64,000 bases of DNA from Burkholderiaceae bacterium (GCA_017983955.1 JAGOAJ010000012.1:46010-110009); one strand, 5' to 3'; numbered from the stretch's first letter, positions 26,101-37,540 are shown. Notes: a model not told the origin generated them from the letters alone. Numbers and translations are program-made.

Positions 26101-29100
26101 CGCAACGGTCACTGTGGTGCGTTCTTTGTGCGCCACTAGTTCTGCAAGACCAGAAATCAGCTTCAGATTCTTTTCAAGCAAATCATTTGAATAGGAATCG
26201 AGTATGCTGCCTTCGCCTGGAATCGCGGCGGTATTATCTAGCTCTATACGAGCATTGGTAGATCGCATGCGGCCTGTTAGCGTATCGTCATGTATCCATC
26301 CTGACAGACCTTCTACCAGGTCGAAACGATCGCGCAAAATGAAGGCTTCTTGCGAAGCAAACGCGGGTATACCCAGGTCCGAATTGGCGGCGTTATTATC
26401 GCCTTTGTGTATGGCCCAGTCGAAACCGGCCATGCCGTTGCTGCGCTGTATGCCTTCGTTCTGGAACATGATGTCGTCACCGGACTCGGCATCGTAGTCG
26501 GTGTCGTTGCCATTGCCATTCAGCACGTCGTGACCGATTATGGACGAATTGAAAAAGAGCTCGGAGTTGTCGCCGGCCAGCGTGTCGAACCGCCCGCCGC
26601 CTTCTATCCAGTCGTCACCCTCGTTGCCCATCAGGAAGTCGACGCCATCGCCGCCCAGGATGAAGTCATTGTCACGGCCGCCCATCACTGTTTTGCCGTC
26701 GGGCCCGGCAATCAGGAAGTCCTGACCTTCGTTACCGAAAATCAAGGCCATGCCGCTGCCGCCGTGTATGGCGTCATTGCCCGCCCCGCCGCGCAGGAAG
26801 TCGGCCTCGCCGATATCGGTGCCCTTGTTGGTGATGATATCGTCGCCGTCGCCGCCGAATACGTGATCCACACCATAGCCGGCCTCTATGGTGTCGTCGC
26901 CGCCCCAACCCCAGATCGTGTCGTCGCCGTCTCCGCCGGTGAGAAAGTCGTTTCCTTCGGTGCCGCCAATCACGACGTGATCTGAGCCATTGTAGATAAG
27001 CACGCCACCGTGGCCATCGGCACCCGGGGCATGACGCACCACCATGTCGCCCATCCCATTCAAGAAAGGATCGTCGGACGTAGGATCGGCACCAATTTGT
27101 CGCGAAATGTCCAATTCCAGCGTGTAATCGGGCGTGGAAAAAATATCACCTGGCAGCGCGGTGGCATTTAGGTCACCAAGATCCGTGTTGCGCATCATCA
27201 TGGCGCCAAACGAATTGTTTTCCAGTTCGTTCAGAAGATTTAAACCCTGAACACGCGACAAATAGTAGAACCTATCCCCATCCTGCAGATTTTCCATCTG
27301 CATTTCAAAAACGAAGCTGAAAGTGGACCCCAGCATGCCGCCGAAATCCATGTGCTTTTCAGCAAGACCGCCCACCCAAAGATCAACATTATTCAAACCA
27401 CTTTCTGCATTGCGCCATGCACCGGTGGAATGCAGAAAGTCCAGACGGTCGCCTGGGGCATTTTGACCGCCCAGCACCAGATCCAACGCCGCCGCACGTT
27501 TATCAGCCATCGTCAATGCATTGGTGATACTGGAGTGTTCGCCATAGGCTGCAATGAAGTTGACGATGGAGGCCGAGTTCTTAAGATTAAGCGCAAAGTC
27601 GGCCCAGCTTTCATAGGGTTTTAGCTGAGTGTCCTGCCCGGCCATCTGGTAGAACTGGGCGCGGGCCTCGTTAAGCGAGGGCAACCCTGTGTCGCGGCCG
27701 CGGGCAATATTGATAGCGGCCAAGTCCAGGGGTATGCCTAGCAACTGGTTACGTAGTGCATTAGTGACGAATTCGTCGATTTCGTTGCCGGCTTGCCGTG
27801 ACATACCGCGTATCAGCGCACCCACTGCCTCGTGGTGATCGACGATGACGTTACCGTCCGCGTCCACCTCGCCCAGTCCAAGTGGATTAAGAAAGGCATC
27901 GAACAACTTAAGGTGGTCAGGTGTACCATCCGCTTTGTAGCGGTCTAACGTTTCGTTCAACATCGAGTGGCCGAAGCGATACACCGCATGGGCGAACTCT
28001 GCAAAGATCCCCGCATTGATGTCGGCGGATGGCTCGAAAACGAACGCGTCAATATCCGGCTGCATTTTGCGCCCGAACTCTTCAAAGACCAAGTGCTGGT
28101 ATTCCATTTCATTGGTGAAGCGGGCCGTCTGGAATAAGCGTTCCCCGTTCCAAACCAGGGCATCGGGGTTGGTAGGCCACTCGGTGACTTCGACCAGCAA
28201 CCACTGATTCAGGAAAGCCAAATCGTTGGACTCGAGGACGACGTCCTTAGTATGCTCAACCAGACGACTATGCTCGGAATGGAAAACGTGGTGTATGGCG
28301 GTAAGCCCCATGTTTTCGTTGCCACGCCCGTCGCCAGTAATGTAGTGGGCATCCAGCAATTCGTTATCGTACGAAGTCTGCTGCCCCCTGTCGTTGACGC
28401 CACCGGAGTAGCCAGCCACACTATCATCGTCAGGCTGAAGCACCCCATTGACAATAACAGGCACCGCCGCATGACCGATATCGTCCAGGAAAGCGTTGGC
28501 GGTACGGACTGCTGTCGCAGTGCTGGCGGGAGCATCAGGGGTGCCGGAAATAACCATGTCATCGGCAGTATTAGGGATGCCGTCAGCCCCCAGCCCCACT
28601 ACGAGCTGCGCGTAGCCAGTGACCGGATCAGGAATGAAGTTTCCGTAAGGATCAACCCGTACCAGCGGAACCATGCCCACATCGGCGTCGGTAAGCTCGA
28701 TGCCCAGCATGTTCAACGCCTGCGCCTTGATGTCCGCCCATGTCGCCAGACCGCGATCGCCACTAAGCAAGTCGCCGGTGGCGATTGGGCGGCCTTCATG
28801 CATGACGTATTCGCGCAGAAATACTTGATGCGATGCATTGGACGTGTAGGTCTGGTTCTGATCAACCCAGGGCGTGGTGACATTGACCGGATCAAGCGTC
28901 GCCCTAGTCATTGCCATAAAGTTCTGTCCCCCAGCAACGAACAGCGGATCGTCAGAGAGCAGCGGAATAAATACTGTACCGTTACCGGCTTTGGGAACCA
29001 AGTCCAGACCGTGGTCGAAAAACTGACCAAACGCTGTGAACAGTCCGTTAAACGGCGCCGAGGTACCGACGTCGGGCGACACATTACCGAAATGGTAAAT

Positions 29101-29607
29101 GACCACCGGAATGCCCGCACCATCCAGCACAGCGGCGCCATTAGCATCCAATAACGGCGTTTCAGTGACCTCGTGGCCAGCGGCGCGCCACCGCTCGGCG
29201 ACCACGACGGCGGCCGGATTATTGCTGGTCTGATCCACGATCAGGTTAGAGATCAGGCGCGGATCGACATCGACAACGTTTCCAGCAGCACCATAATCAT
29301 TATTGTTGGTTATAGGACTGAAACTATCATCGCCTTCATTGAGATACTGCGGCGTAGTCAGCGGAATAAAGGGCTGGCCAGCCGCGCCCCAGGCTTCACG
29401 CCCCTCGATTAGATTATTGTAGGTACCATCGACAGTGCGCAGCCCATAGGGCAACAAATGCGCTTGTCCAGTCGCCGTTCCTTGTGCGCCAACTGCGCTC
29501 CCTGCTTCGGCGACCAACTTTGCTAGGTCGCCTCCGGCAGAGTGAGCTTCGGAAATTTTGATTTGCTTAAGAATGAACTCAAGATCGTGTTTAACCAGCG
29601 TCACCAT
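23149..29607 (-). CDS. Giant secreted haem peroxidase-RTX protein (MopA-like)
   Basis: The 2152-residue protein starts at ATG 29607 after AAGGAGAG. Residues of about 50-860 form an animal-type haem peroxidase: distal Q195, D198 and H199 in GQFFDHGLD, catalytic R428 and E431 in GDGRGNE, proximal H547 in YRFGHSM, and RGRDTGLP (636-643). Next come RTX repeats (about 880-1010 and 1186-1206), an Ig-like module (about 1368-1465), more RTX repeats (1473-1555 and 1620-1650), an acidic linker, and 13 tandem nonapeptides (1943-2059). There is no N-terminal signal. The tail EYFLI fits the acidic-plus-hydrophobic C-terminal type I secretion signal. Only one Cys (1925) was found. The architecture matches MopA-type Mn(II)-oxidising peroxidases; the actual substrate is unknown. 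Confidence 0.93.
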   Translation of the reverse strand: MVTLVKHDLEFILKQIKISEAHSAGGDLAKLVAEAGSAVGAQGTATGQAHLLPYGLRTVDGTYNNLIEGREAWGAAGQPFIPLTTPQYLNEGDDSFSPITNNNDYGAAGNVVDVDPRLISNLIVDQTSNNPAAVVVAERWRAAGHEVTETPLLDANGAAVLDGAGIPVVIYHFGNVSPDVGTSAPFNGLFTAFGQFFDHGLDLVPKAGNGTVFIPLLSDDPLFVAGGQNFMAMTRATLDPVNVTTPWVDQNQTYTSNASHQVFLREYVMHEGRPIATGDLLSGDRGLATWADIKAQALNMLGIELTDADVGMVPLVRVDPYGNFIPDPVTGYAQLVVGLGADGIPNTADDMVISGTPDAPASTATAVRTANAFLDDIGHAAVPVIVNGVLQPDDDSVAGYSGGVNDRGQQTSYDNELLDAHYITGDGRGNENMGLTAIHHVFHSEHSRLVEHTKDVVLESNDLAFLNQWLLVEVTEWPTNPDALVWNGERLFQTARFTNEMEYQHLVFEEFGRKMQPDIDAFVFEPSADINAGIFAEFAHAVYRFGHSMLNETLDRYKADGTPDHLKLFDAFLNPLGLGEVDADGNVIVDHHEAVGALIRGMSRQAGNEIDEFVTNALRNQLLGIPLDLAAINIARGRDTGLPSLNEARAQFYQMAGQDTQLKPYESWADFALNLKNSASIVNFIAAYGEHSSITNALTMADKRAAALDLVLGGQNAPGDRLDFLHSTGAWRNAESGLNNVDLWVGGLAEKHMDFGGMLGSTFSFVFEMQMENLQDGDRFYYLSRVQGLNLLNELENNSFGAMMMRNTDLGDLNATALPGDIFSTPDYTLELDISRQIGADPTSDDPFLNGMGDMVVRHAPGADGHGGVLIYNGSDHVVIGGTEGNDFLTGGDGDDTIWGWGGDDTIEAGYGVDHVFGGDGDDIITNKGTDIGEADFLRGGAGNDAIHGGSGMALIFGNEGQDFLIAGPDGKTVMGGRDNDFILGGDGVDFLMGNEGDDWIEGGGRFDTLAGDNSELFFNSSIIGHDVLNGNGNDTDYDAESGDDIMFQNEGIQRSNGMAGFDWAIHKGDNNAANSDLGIPAFASQEAFILRDRFDLVEGLSGWIHDDTLTGRMRSTNARIELDNTAAIPGEGSILDSYSNDLLEKNLKLISGLAELVAHKERTTVTVAGVTETIVMNTADASDILLGGGGSDIIKGLAGDDIIDGDRWLNVRIGIKSGGVEIGSADGMNQRVYDAQGNTMFGGQTLDALVFSRVINPGDLYIVREILNGNVAGDIDTAVYTDVVENYTFTRNDDGSITVAHTGFVDNTNPDADDGEEVEEIIGGVTYDGTDRLFNIEQLRFWDGDSENPGGFVDYLVDELFNQPATGAPTINDLTPTEGQALTASTTGIADPDGLVNGVFGYQWQVSHDNGTTWTDIVGATNRSFTPTDGVRGVSGQVGGTLRVSVTFTDDKGGVETLASSATGVVGDLWTGTSGADFFIGTEGDDIANGANGNDLLMGQGGDDQLNGGDGADSIIGGAGNDRLNGGAGNDTLNGGAGNDTLIGGSGSDTAVYGSGAHNFTLDRVGTTITVTDNSGAEGVDTLTEIETIQFAGVNYNVVAGTSGNNSNLNGTNGQSGSQIIFGMGGNDTINGGAGDDIIYAGDGNDTVTQTGSSGGRDFVDGGNGTDTYRLNGSADPELFTIYSRAAAVSAFAGLVLNANTEIVIARNNQVIAELDNIEEIIVNTMNVTSPGGSGGGSSGGDFIQVVGDFTGTSLNFSTITIDGSEGDDTVDISSLLSAHRIVFHSNGGNDTIVGTLRAQDTIILPDGMTQDGSTVTRNNGLTTIRSAGHAVAFTSAGMPTIQLASGESLVVSDVDAGTDVVDNDGQPTGDGGDGAGNEDQVVGDGGDTNDEETVDDTGTVTDTDDDESGVTTPNPVTEGAGGCPGDASNANANADGLTLNGGAGQDTLVGKTGDDTINGGSNDDTLTGGSGDDILRGGSGDDVLDGGTGDDRLEGGSGDDILFGGTGDDKLFGGSGDDALHGGSGDDVLNGGSGDDVLFGGSGADILTGGSGDDIFIFGGGDLITDFSYGEDKIDLRDLGVTAGNFSSMVTMSASGQDILLMISGKSMRVADVDSDAMGINSFMLADMDANGEAVGAGSDASYMDEYFLI
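23431..23781 (-). repeat. Tandem 27-bp coding repeats (13 RTX nonapeptides)
   Basis: Thirteen consecutive copies of a nonapeptide of the form GGxGxDxxx (for example [27 protein letters not shown]) encode a parallel beta-roll that binds calcium. The copies are nearly identical, so this is a likely place for slippage and copy-number change, and for assembly error. Confidence 0.93.
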
Positions 29608-29651
29608 GATCCTCTCCTTGAGAGTATGTACACCTATAGATTATTTTTCAA

Positions 29652-29687
29652 TTGCTACTGTGAGTTGCTACTGTGAGCTGCTACGAG
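29652..29687. repeat. 13-bp tandem repeats in the leader of the RTX peroxidase gene
   Basis: TTGCTACTGTGAG occurs twice back to back (29652-29664, 29665-29677) and continues as degenerate copies (CTGCTACGAG, TTGCTATTTG) to about 29697. The repeats lie between the predicted promoters and the ribosome binding site of the giant gene, so on the minus strand they are in its untranslated leader. They may be regulator sites or a slippage-prone tract. Confidence 0.7.
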
Positions 29688-29734
29688 TTGCTATTTGTTT
29701 CTACTAGGTTACTAAGCGGCAGGCTTTGTTGATT

Positions 29735-29797
29735 TTTATAATAGGTATGTCTTAAAGCTGCAACTGAAGATTAGCGTGGCGGTTCATTCAGTGTCAA
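29735..29797 (-). promoter_or_regulatory. Two candidate sigma-70 promoters of the RTX peroxidase gene
   Basis: On the minus strand, TTGACA (29792-29797) is followed after 18 bp by TAATCT (29768-29773). Downstream, TTGCAG (29758-29763) is followed after 17 bp by TATAAA (29735-29740). Both lie in the 228-bp gap after the PAS regulator gene and would give leaders of about 120-155 nt. Confidence 0.5.
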
Positions 29798-29821
29798 GAA
29801 ATTACAACTAGGGGTTATGTC

Positions 29822-29847
29822 GAAGGGGGAATACCCTAAACCCCTTC
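29822..29847 (-). terminator. Hairpin at the end of the PAS-winged-helix gene
   Basis: A 7-bp GC-rich stem (29822-29828 with 29841-29847) with a 12-nt loop spans the stop codon of the regulator gene. It may limit read-through into the RTX peroxidase gene, which has its own promoter candidates just downstream. Confidence 0.35.
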
Positions 29848-30522
29848 CGAGGTTACGATCGGATCGTAAAACCTATACCCCACCCCCCGCAGCGTCACCA
29901 CCGGCAGCCGTAGCGAGCACGCCTGCTCTACCTTGCGGCGCAGGCGACGCATTTGCGTATCGAGCCGACGCTGATCGTATTCCAAATAATCCTTACCCAG
30001 AGCCTGGACTATTTCCTTACGGCTGACGCCCTTGTCATTCGCTGCGAGCGTGGCAAGAACGATGTAGTCCTGGTGCGACAGAGGGATGGGAGGCGCACCA
30101 GGCGGAACAAGACACGGCGGCGAACTGCAAAGTTGCCATGAAGGCGCCACGGGCGGGGAGCCTTCATGGTGCTGGATTTTTCGCAGAGTGACATCTCGGG
30201 CAACTGCAACTCGTACTTTTTTGTCTGGATACCAGCGTGCAGACCACATAATCCGAACCACCCGGTCATCCTTGCGCACGTAGCGATTCTCGAAATCGTA
30301 CTGCAGCGAGCCCTTCATGAGCCGGCCGACGGCTAGTAGTGTTGCTGTCCGGTCAGGCTCGTAGACAAAGTCCATCATCTGTCGCCCGACGAGCTCTTCG
30401 GGGGCATACCCAAAAATCTGTTCACACGCTCCAGTGACAGCAAGAAAAATACCCGACTCGTTCACGACGCAGACAGCATCCAATACCAACGCCATCAAGT
30501 CGGGATAGTGCGGGTCAGGCAT
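29836..30522 (-). CDS. PAS domain-winged helix transcriptional regulator
   Basis: The 228-residue protein joins an N-terminal PAS domain (about 8-112: VNESGIFLAVTGACEQIFGYAPEELVGRQMMDFVYEPDR, then RYVRKDDRVVRIMWSARW) to a C-terminal OmpR/PhoB-type winged helix (about 135-222: LSHQDYIVLATLAAN, then RLDTQMRRLRRKVE and VVTLRGVGYRF). It lacks a receiver domain with a phosphorylatable Asp, so it looks like a one-component sensor whose PAS domain binds a ligand or haem/flavin cofactor. The linker is Pro-rich. It lies directly upstream of the RTX peroxidase on the same strand and is divergent from the HAF autotransporter, so it is the likely controller of both. Confidence 0.85.
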   Translation of the reverse strand: MPDPHYPDLMALVLDAVCVVNESGIFLAVTGACEQIFGYAPEELVGRQMMDFVYEPDRTATLLAVGRLMKGSLQYDFENRYVRKDDRVVRIMWSARWYPDKKVRVAVARDVTLRKIQHHEGSPPVAPSWQLCSSPPCLVPPGAPPIPLSHQDYIVLATLAANDKGVSRKEIVQALGKDYLEYDQRRLDTQMRRLRRKVEQACSLRLPVVTLRGVGYRFYDPIVTSEGV

Positions 30523-30692
30523 GTGGATTTCCTGTAGGGGGTAAGGGAAGTCGAAGACCGGATAAACGGTGCTCAGGTTTGCTCAGTTTCAATTGTAAAC
30601 AAGCTTTTATACTCGTCAGCACTTCAGATCGGGCGGTCGTTACCTTATATCAGCCTTCCGACCCTAGCATCAGCCGAAACAGCAGGAAAAAA

Positions 30693-32729
30693 ATGAAAAC
30701 CAGCCCCTCCTTACGCATCACCTTAACACTGCTGTGCACTTTGCCGTGGTCGCTATGCACATTGCCCGCCCAGGCAAACGAACTCCTGGATATTGGGCTA
30801 CTCAGTGGGGACACCGTGTCACAAGCTCTAGGCATCAACGCACTAGGCGATGTCATCGTAGGAATGTCTAGCTCGTTCACTTCACAAACCGCATTTCGCT
30901 GGACACCAGCGACCGGCATGGTGAGCCTGGGCATGCTAAACGGTGGTAGTTACTCAAGCGCCAATGATGTCAACGCGCTCGGCGATGTCGTAGTAGGAGA
31001 AGCGACAGATGGGATGGACTCCATGCACCTGCGTGCCTTCCGTTGGACCGCAACCACTGGCAAGATGGAAAGCCTTGGTACTTTGAATCTTGGCCTGATA
31101 TCAATGGCCTCCGGAGTGAACGCAGCCGGCGATGTGGTGGTGGGACAATCCACTGACAGCGTTGATGGACACAAGTACCGCGCCTTTCGTTGGACCCAAA
31201 CCAGCGGTATGAAAAGCCTAGGCACACTTATTGGCTTTGATACCTCACAAGCCAGTGACGTGAATGCAACTGGCGATGTCGTCGTGGGGACCGTATCGGA
31301 TACTGTAGCGCACACCTCCCGTGCTTTTCGTTGGACCGAAAGCACCGACAAGATGGAAAACCTAGGCGGACTGGTTGGCTTTGATCTGACATCCGCCGCT
31401 AGCGTCAATGCCGCTGGCGATGTCGTAGTAGGAACTGCCCATGACCTCATTCCAATCAACGCACGCGCCTTTCGTTGGACCCAGGCCACCGGCATGGAAA
31501 ACCTAGGCACACTGAATGACGGCCCTTTCTCGTCTGCTGCTGACGTGAATGCAGCTGGTGATGTCGTGGTGGGAGTTGCGGCTGACGGCGCGGCGGGCAA
31601 CGCAATCCTCGGCTTTCGCTGGACGCCGGAGACCGGTATGCAGTCAGTGGAAGAGTGGCTGGCCGCCAATGGCGTCACAGTCACTGGCGCCAAGACGGCT
31701 CTGGCAACTGGTGTCAACGCCGAAGGGAACGTAGTAATCGGCAGGCTGGACAACAATCACGCCTATATCGCGCGTATCGATTCTGCTGGTTCCGGCCTGA
31801 TCGACGTGGCCGCATTCAACGACAGCCTGATGCGTGTCGCCAACGCGCCAACCCTGGCACAAAACAATGCAGACATGGCCATGAACGGACTGCACGGAAA
31901 TCCGATGCGCGGCCTACTGCCCAGGGGACGCTACAGCGTATGGGTCGGTGGGGATGTTGGCCGCCAAAACAGCAACCAGTACGACGCTAACCAGGGCATC
32001 GCCGAATTCGGTTTTGCCAAAAGCCTGACTGCGAATCTGCAGTTTAGTATTGCACTCGGACACAACTATCGTCGCGAACATAGCGGGATGGGCGATACAA
32101 CAACCTTGCGCAGTACTTACGTATTACCAGAGCTAACGTACAAACTGCCGGACACGTCGCTGTATGCGACCATCAGTGGCTATTACTCAGATGGCGACAT
32201 GGAAATCAAGCGCAGCTATGTGAATGCCGGTACGTCCACTCAATCGCAGGGCAAACCGAATGTCTCTACAGCCGGGGCCCGACTGCGCATGGACTGGCTC
32301 AATGCGGCCAACTGGGGTCGTACCGCCTTCACACCGTACGCGAGCCTGACCTATATGCAAACCAAGCTGGATGGCTACACCGAAAAAGGCGGCGGCTTCC
32401 CTGTGCAATGGGACAGTCGCCGCGAACATGCGACAACAGCGCGTGTTGGCGTAGACGCGGTTTATCCGATCAATGATAAGTTAAATGTGCTGGGACGCCT
32501 GGAAGCCGCACACCGTTTCGAGGGCGAAGGTGCCCAGGCACAAGGCCAGGTGATAGGCCTGTACGGCTTTGCGCTGGATGGCCAACGGGACAAGCGCAAC
32601 TGGCTGCGCGCCGGATTAGGCCTTGAAAGCAAGCTACTGGGCGGCGTAGGGGCCGTAATGGTCAATGCCACCACCCAAGGCAGCGAGTCTTCATATTGGA
32701 TCAATGCCAGTTACCGCTGGGTATTCTGA
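30693..32729 (+). CDS. Autotransporter with HAF-type repeats
   Basis: The start at ATG 30693, with AGGA about 6 bp upstream, gives a Sec signal peptide (cleavage after PAQA, about residue 28). The open frame extends upstream but without a good start. The 678-residue protein has six copies of a 45-55-residue repeat (about 33-345), each with the core GDVVVG and FRWT...TG...LG.L, as in extracellular HAF-repeat proteins predicted to form a beta-propeller-like passenger. A C-terminal autotransporter barrel follows (about 410-678; ends INASYRWVF, with a terminal Phe). It should be inserted in the outer membrane with the repeats outside. A -10-like TATACT lies at 30608-30613. Role unknown; adhesion is a guess. 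Confidence 0.9.
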   Translation: MKTSPSLRITLTLLCTLPWSLCTLPAQANELLDIGLLSGDTVSQALGINALGDVIVGMSSSFTSQTAFRWTPATGMVSLGMLNGGSYSSANDVNALGDVVVGEATDGMDSMHLRAFRWTATTGKMESLGTLNLGLISMASGVNAAGDVVVGQSTDSVDGHKYRAFRWTQTSGMKSLGTLIGFDTSQASDVNATGDVVVGTVSDTVAHTSRAFRWTESTDKMENLGGLVGFDLTSAASVNAAGDVVVGTAHDLIPINARAFRWTQATGMENLGTLNDGPFSSAADVNAAGDVVVGVAADGAAGNAILGFRWTPETGMQSVEEWLAANGVTVTGAKTALATGVNAEGNVVIGRLDNNHAYIARIDSAGSGLIDVAAFNDSLMRVANAPTLAQNNADMAMNGLHGNPMRGLLPRGRYSVWVGGDVGRQNSNQYDANQGIAEFGFAKSLTANLQFSIALGHNYRREHSGMGDTTTLRSTYVLPELTYKLPDTSLYATISGYYSDGDMEIKRSYVNAGTSTQSQGKPNVSTAGARLRMDWLNAANWGRTAFTPYASLTYMQTKLDGYTEKGGGFPVQWDSRREHATTARVGVDAVYPINDKLNVLGRLEAAHRFEGEGAQAQGQVIGLYGFALDGQRDKRNWLRAGLGLESKLLGGVGAVMVNATTQGSESSYWINASYRWVF

Positions 32730-32908
32730 GAAAGCCTCGTAGATCAAAAAACAACAACAGCCAAACTTGATTTTTCTTGTAAAAACACACAAACAAGGAG
32801 TACTTTCTAATTTACTGCATTGCAACAATTCATACGACGGCCTGAATATTGCTTCCCTTCCAGGCGTCCATTTGTCGCAGTGGCGTCTATCGAATCGGAA
32901 GGTCTCTA

Positions 32909-35900
32909 ATGCACAACCAGCCTGCTGCCCTGGCATCCGCCGCCACCCATGGCCTTTATAGACCGGACCTTGAGCACGACGCCTGTGGCGTAGGCTTCGC
33001 AGCGCATATCAAGGGAAGCAAAAGCCATGCAATCATTCAGCAGGGCCTGGAAATACTTGAAAATCTGAATCATAGGGGAGCCGTGGGTGCCGATGAGCTT
33101 ATGGGTGACGGCGCTGGCATACTGATCCAGATACCCGACGCCCTGTATCGCGCAGACATGGCGATTCAGGGCATTGAGCTTCCGCCTACTGGTGAGTACG
33201 GCGTGGCCATGGTCTTCCTGCCCCAAGAAACCGCATCCCGCCTGGCCTGTCAACAAGAGCTGGAGCGTGCCGCACGCAACGAAGGCCAGGTCGTGCTGGG
33301 CTGGCGCGATGTCCCCGTGGATCGCGACATGCCCATGTCGCCCACCGTTAGGGCCTGCGAACCCGTGATCCGGCAGTTGTTCATAGGCCGCGGCAACGAC
33401 ATCATGGTGCCCGATGCGCTAGAGCGCAAACTATACGTCATACGCAAAACGGCCAGCCACGCCATCCAACATATGAAACTGGCGCACGGGCGCGAATATT
33501 TCGTGCCATCGATCTCGGTACGCACGGTGGTGTACAAAGGTTTGCTACTGGCCGGTCAGGTGGGTCGATACTACCGCGACTTGGCCGACACGCGCGCGGT
33601 GTCGGCGCTGGCCATGGTGCACCAGCGTTTTTCGACCAATACGTTTCCGGCCTGGCCGCTGGCGCACCCATACCGCATGATTGCGCACAACGGAGAAATC
33701 AACACCATCAAGGGTAATTTCAACTGGTTGCGGGCCCGCGAAGGCGCCATGCAATCGGCAGTGCTGGGCAACGATCTGCCCAAGCTTTATCCGATAGTCT
33801 ACGAAGGCCAGTCCGATACGGCCACGTTCGACAACTGCCTTGAGCTACTGGTGATGTCTGGCTATTCGCTTGCGCACGCCATGACGATGATGATTCCGGA
33901 AGCCTGGGAGCAGCACACAGAAATGGATGCCAACCGCCGCGCCTTCTACGAATACCATGCGGCCCTGATGGAGCCTTGGGATGGCCCCGCCGCCATGGTC
34001 TTTACGGACGGCTGCCAGATTGGCGCCATGCTGGACCGCAACGGATTGCGCCCCGCCCGCTACCTGATCACCGACGACGATATCGTCATCCTGGCTTCCG
34101 AAGCGGGCACATTACCTATCCCCGAACACCGGATCATCAAGAAATGGCGCCTTCAACCAGGGAAAATGTTCCTGGTCGATTTGCAGCAAGGCCGCATTAT
34201 CGACGATGCGGTAATCAAGTCGCAATTGGCCAGTATCCGCCCCTACCGTCAATGGATAGAACGCCTGCGCCTAAGACTAGAGTCGCTGCCCGCTCAAGAA
34301 CAGGATGAAGCTCCCGCCACAGCGGCGTCGCTACTTGACCGGCAACAAGCGTTCGGCTGGACCCAAGAAGACTACAAGTTTATTTTGCGGCCCATGGCCG
34401 TCACCGGCGAAGAGGCCATAGGCTCCATGGGAAATGACGCGCCACTGGCCGTTCTGTCGAACCGACCCAAGCCCTTCTACAATTATTTCCGGCAATTGTT
34501 TGCACAGGTCACCAATCCGCCCATAGATTCGATACGCGAACAGATGGTCATGTCGCTAGTATCGTTCATAGGCCCCAGGCCTAATCTGCTGGACATCAAT
34601 AATGTCAATCCGCCGATGCGCCTGGAAGCGGCTCAGCCAGTGCTGGACATGCCCGCCATGGCGCAAATCCGCAACATAGAAAAAATCACCTCACGCAAAT
34701 TTCGCAGCATAGAACTGGACATCACCTATCCCGTCACCTGGGGCGCGCAAGGTATTGAAGCCTGCCTTGCCTCGCTATGCTCAACGGCCTCCGATGCCGT
34801 GTTGAACGGCTACAACATACTGCTGCTTAGCGACCGACATATCAACAGCGAGCGCGTTGCCATCCCCGCGTTGCTGGCCACGTCGGCCATACACCTGCAT
34901 TTGATCCGCGCCGGCTTGCGCACCAAAACCGGCCTAGTGGTCGAAACGGGTTCAGCCCGCGAGGTCCATCATTTTGCGTTACTGGGCGGGTACGGCGCCG
35001 AGGCCATCCACCCCTACCTGGCGCTGGAAACCCTGGCCACTATGGATCAGCCCCAGACGGCTACCAAGAACTACATCAAGGCGATCGGCAAGGGGCTGAA
35101 CAAAGTCATGTCAAAAATGGGCATTTCAACCTACATGTCTTACACCGGCGCGCAAATATTCGAAGCCGTGGGGCTGCACTCCACGCTGGTCAACAGTTAC
35201 TTTACCGGAACGGCCAGCAGTATCGAAGGCATAGGCATTTTTGAGGTCGCGGCAGAAGCGCTGCGGATGCACCAAGCCGCCTTCGGCAGCGATCCCCTAC
35301 TAAGCGATGCATTGGATGCAGGCGGCGATTACGCCTGGCGAGTTCGGGGCGAAGAACATATGTGGACGCCAGACTCTATCGCCAAACTGCAGCACGCAAC
35401 GCGCGCTAACAATTACAGTACATACAAAGAGTATGCACAACTGGTCAACGACCAGGCGCGCCGCCACATGACGCTGCGCGGACTGTTCGAATTCAAGTGC
35501 GATCCCGCACGCGCCATCCCCTTGAGCGAGGTTGAGCCCGCCACAGAGATTGTCAAGCGTTTTGCTACTGGAGCCATGTCGCTGGGCTCGATCTCGACCG
35601 AGGCGCATACCGTGTTGGCCGTTGCCATGAACCGGATTGGCGGTAAATCCAATACGGGCGAAGGCGGGGAAGACGAACTACGCTACCGTGCCGAAATGCG
35701 TGCTGGCAAAAGCACCGTCCAAGAAGGCGATACCTTGGCGTCCCTGCTAAGCACAGAACGTATCGCATCCCATGTGCCGCTAATCGCCGGCGACTCATTG
35801 CGTTCACGCATCAAACAGGTGGCCTCGGGCCGGTTTGGCGTATCGGCAGAGTACTTGTCCAGCGCTGACCAAATACAGATCAAGATGGCACAAGGCGCCA

Positions 35901-37531
35901 AGCCAGGCGAAGGTGGTCAGTTACCCGGACACAAGGTAACCGAGTACATCGCCCAGCTGCGTTATTCCGTGCCGGGAGTGGGGCTGATTTCGCCGCCACC
36001 GCATCACGACATTTACTCCATCGAAGACTTGGCACAGCTTATCCACGATCTAAAAAGTGTGAATCCCGGGGCATCAATTTCCGTCAAGCTGGTATCGGAA
36101 GTAGGCGTGGGAACCGTTGCCGCTGGCGTCGCCAAGGCCAAGGCCGATCATGTAGTCATTGCCGGACACGACGGCGGGACGGGTGCTTCCCCGGTGTCAT
36201 CCATCATGCATGCCGGCACCCCCTGGGAGCTGGGCCTGGCCGAAACCCAGCAAACGCTGCTGCTGAATAAACTGCGCAACCGGATACGGGTACAGGCCGA
36301 CGGCCAAATGAAAACAGGCCGCGACGTAGCCATAGGGGCCTTGCTAGGCGCCGACGAGTTCGGCTTTGCAACCGCTCCGCTAGTGGTAGAGGGCTGCATC
36401 ATGATGCGCAAGTGTCACCTTAATACCTGTCCGGTGGGGGTCGCCACGCAAGACCCGGTATTGCGCAAGAGATTCCAGGGCCAACCTGAACACCTGGTGA
36501 ACTACTTCTTTTTTGTGGCCGAGGAGGTGCGCGAGATCATGGCGCAACTGGGCATCCGCGCGTTCAACGACCTAATAGGACGCGTTGAATTACTGGATAT
36601 GCGTCCGGGCATAGCGCACTGGAAAGCGCGCGGACTGGATTTCAGCCGTATTTTTCATGCCGTTCCCACTGACTCTGCGTTGCATCAGACCCAGGAGCAG
36701 GACCACGCGTTAAAGGATGCGCTGGACCACCAATTGATAGCACGCAGCAAGGCCGCCATCGAGCACGGTGAAAAAGTCTCGTTCATGACGCCGGTACGTA
36801 ATCGCGATCGCACTGTCGGCGCAATGCTGTCAGGGGTGGTGGCAAAACGCTATGGCCATCAGGGCCTGCCTGATGACACCATACACATACAATGCAACGG
36901 CTCGGCCGGTCAAAGCTTTGGCTCTTTTCTGGCCCACGGAATCACGCTGGACCTGGTCGGTGAAGCCAACGACTACGTGGGCAAGAGCTTATCGGGCGGC
37001 CGCATCATCGTGCGTGCCCCGGACGATTTTCGTGGTTTCGGGCCCGACCACATCATCGCGGGCAACACGCTGCTGTATGGCGCCTTGTCCGGCGAAGCCT
37101 ATTTCAACGGCGTGGTGGGCGAGCGTTTCGCCGTGCGCAACTCGGGGGCGGTTGCCGTGGTGGAAGGCACGGGTGACCATGGCTGCGAATACATGACGGG
37201 GGGTACGGTCGTGGTGCTGGGCGCCACAGGGCGCAACTTTGCCGCCGGGATGTCGGGCGGGGTGGCCTATGTATGGGATCCTGACGAAACCTTCCACCGT
37301 CGCTGCAACGTCGCAATGGTGGATCTAGAGCGCATGCCCGAAACAGACGAAACCATACTGCGCCGGCTTATCGAAAATCACTACCGCTATACCGGCAGCT
37401 TACGCTCGCACGCGGTGCTTAATGACTGGGAACAAGCCCGCCTGTGCTTCATCAAGGTCATGCCTATTGAGTACCGACGCGCCTTGGGCGAACTATGGCG
37501 CACAAGCCATCCTGAACAAATTTCTGCCTGA
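32909..37531 (+). CDS. gltB: Glutamate synthase (NADPH) large subunit
   Basis: The start at ATG 32909 (MHNQPAAL) follows GGAAGG about 6 bp upstream; the frame opens 20 codons earlier without a comparable site. At 1540 residues it has normal GltB length. C26 (EHDACGVGF) becomes the N-terminal nucleophile of the glutaminase domain after removal of a 25-residue propeptide. The synthase domain holds the FMN site and the 3Fe-4S ligands in [17 protein letters not shown]-terminal beta-helix domain with repeated Gly-rich turns follows. It makes glutamate from glutamine and 2-oxoglutarate. gltD follows after 9 bp. Confidence 0.98.
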   Translation: MHNQPAALASAATHGLYRPDLEHDACGVGFAAHIKGSKSHAIIQQGLEILENLNHRGAVGADELMGDGAGILIQIPDALYRADMAIQGIELPPTGEYGVAMVFLPQETASRLACQQELERAARNEGQVVLGWRDVPVDRDMPMSPTVRACEPVIRQLFIGRGNDIMVPDALERKLYVIRKTASHAIQHMKLAHGREYFVPSISVRTVVYKGLLLAGQVGRYYRDLADTRAVSALAMVHQRFSTNTFPAWPLAHPYRMIAHNGEINTIKGNFNWLRAREGAMQSAVLGNDLPKLYPIVYEGQSDTATFDNCLELLVMSGYSLAHAMTMMIPEAWEQHTEMDANRRAFYEYHAALMEPWDGPAAMVFTDGCQIGAMLDRNGLRPARYLITDDDIVILASEAGTLPIPEHRIIKKWRLQPGKMFLVDLQQGRIIDDAVIKSQLASIRPYRQWIERLRLRLESLPAQEQDEAPATAASLLDRQQAFGWTQEDYKFILRPMAVTGEEAIGSMGNDAPLAVLSNRPKPFYNYFRQLFAQVTNPPIDSIREQMVMSLVSFIGPRPNLLDINNVNPPMRLEAAQPVLDMPAMAQIRNIEKITSRKFRSIELDITYPVTWGAQGIEACLASLCSTASDAVLNGYNILLLSDRHINSERVAIPALLATSAIHLHLIRAGLRTKTGLVVETGSAREVHHFALLGGYGAEAIHPYLALETLATMDQPQTATKNYIKAIGKGLNKVMSKMGISTYMSYTGAQIFEAVGLHSTLVNSYFTGTASSIEGIGIFEVAAEALRMHQAAFGSDPLLSDALDAGGDYAWRVRGEEHMWTPDSIAKLQHATRANNYSTYKEYAQLVNDQARRHMTLRGLFEFKCDPARAIPLSEVEPATEIVKRFATGAMSLGSISTEAHTVLAVAMNRIGGKSNTGEGGEDELRYRAEMRAGKSTVQEGDTLASLLSTERIASHVPLIAGDSLRSRIKQVASGRFGVSAEYLSSADQIQIKMAQGAKPGEGGQLPGHKVTEYIAQLRYSVPGVGLISPPPHHDIYSIEDLAQLIHDLKSVNPGASISVKLVSEVGVGTVAAGVAKAKADHVVIAGHDGGTGASPVSSIMHAGTPWELGLAETQQTLLLNKLRNRIRVQADGQMKTGRDVAIGALLGADEFGFATAPLVVEGCIMMRKCHLNTCPVGVATQDPVLRKRFQGQPEHLVNYFFFVAEEVREIMAQLGIRAFNDLIGRVELLDMRPGIAHWKARGLDFSRIFHAVPTDSALHQTQEQDHALKDALDHQLIARSKAAIEHGEKVSFMTPVRNRDRTVGAMLSGVVAKRYGHQGLPDDTIHIQCNGSAGQSFGSFLAHGITLDLVGEANDYVGKSLSGGRIIVRAPDDFRGFGPDHIIAGNTLLYGALSGEAYFNGVVGERFAVRNSGAVAVVEGTGDHGCEYMTGGTVVVLGATGRNFAAGMSGGVAYVWDPDETFHRRCNVAMVDLERMPETDETILRRLIENHYRYTGSLRSHAVLNDWEQARLCFIKVMPIEYRRALGELWRTSHPEQISA

Positions 37532-37540
37532 CAACGACAC

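Noticed and set aside
26350-26985. Forward 211-codon frame inside the RTX gene, and a similar one at 28252-29154
   Set aside because: Both are antisense shadows within a continuous 2152-codon gene with strong domain evidence.
30950-31756. 268-codon minus-strand frame opposite the autotransporter
   Set aside because: It mirrors the HAF repeats in the real gene and has no start context or family match.
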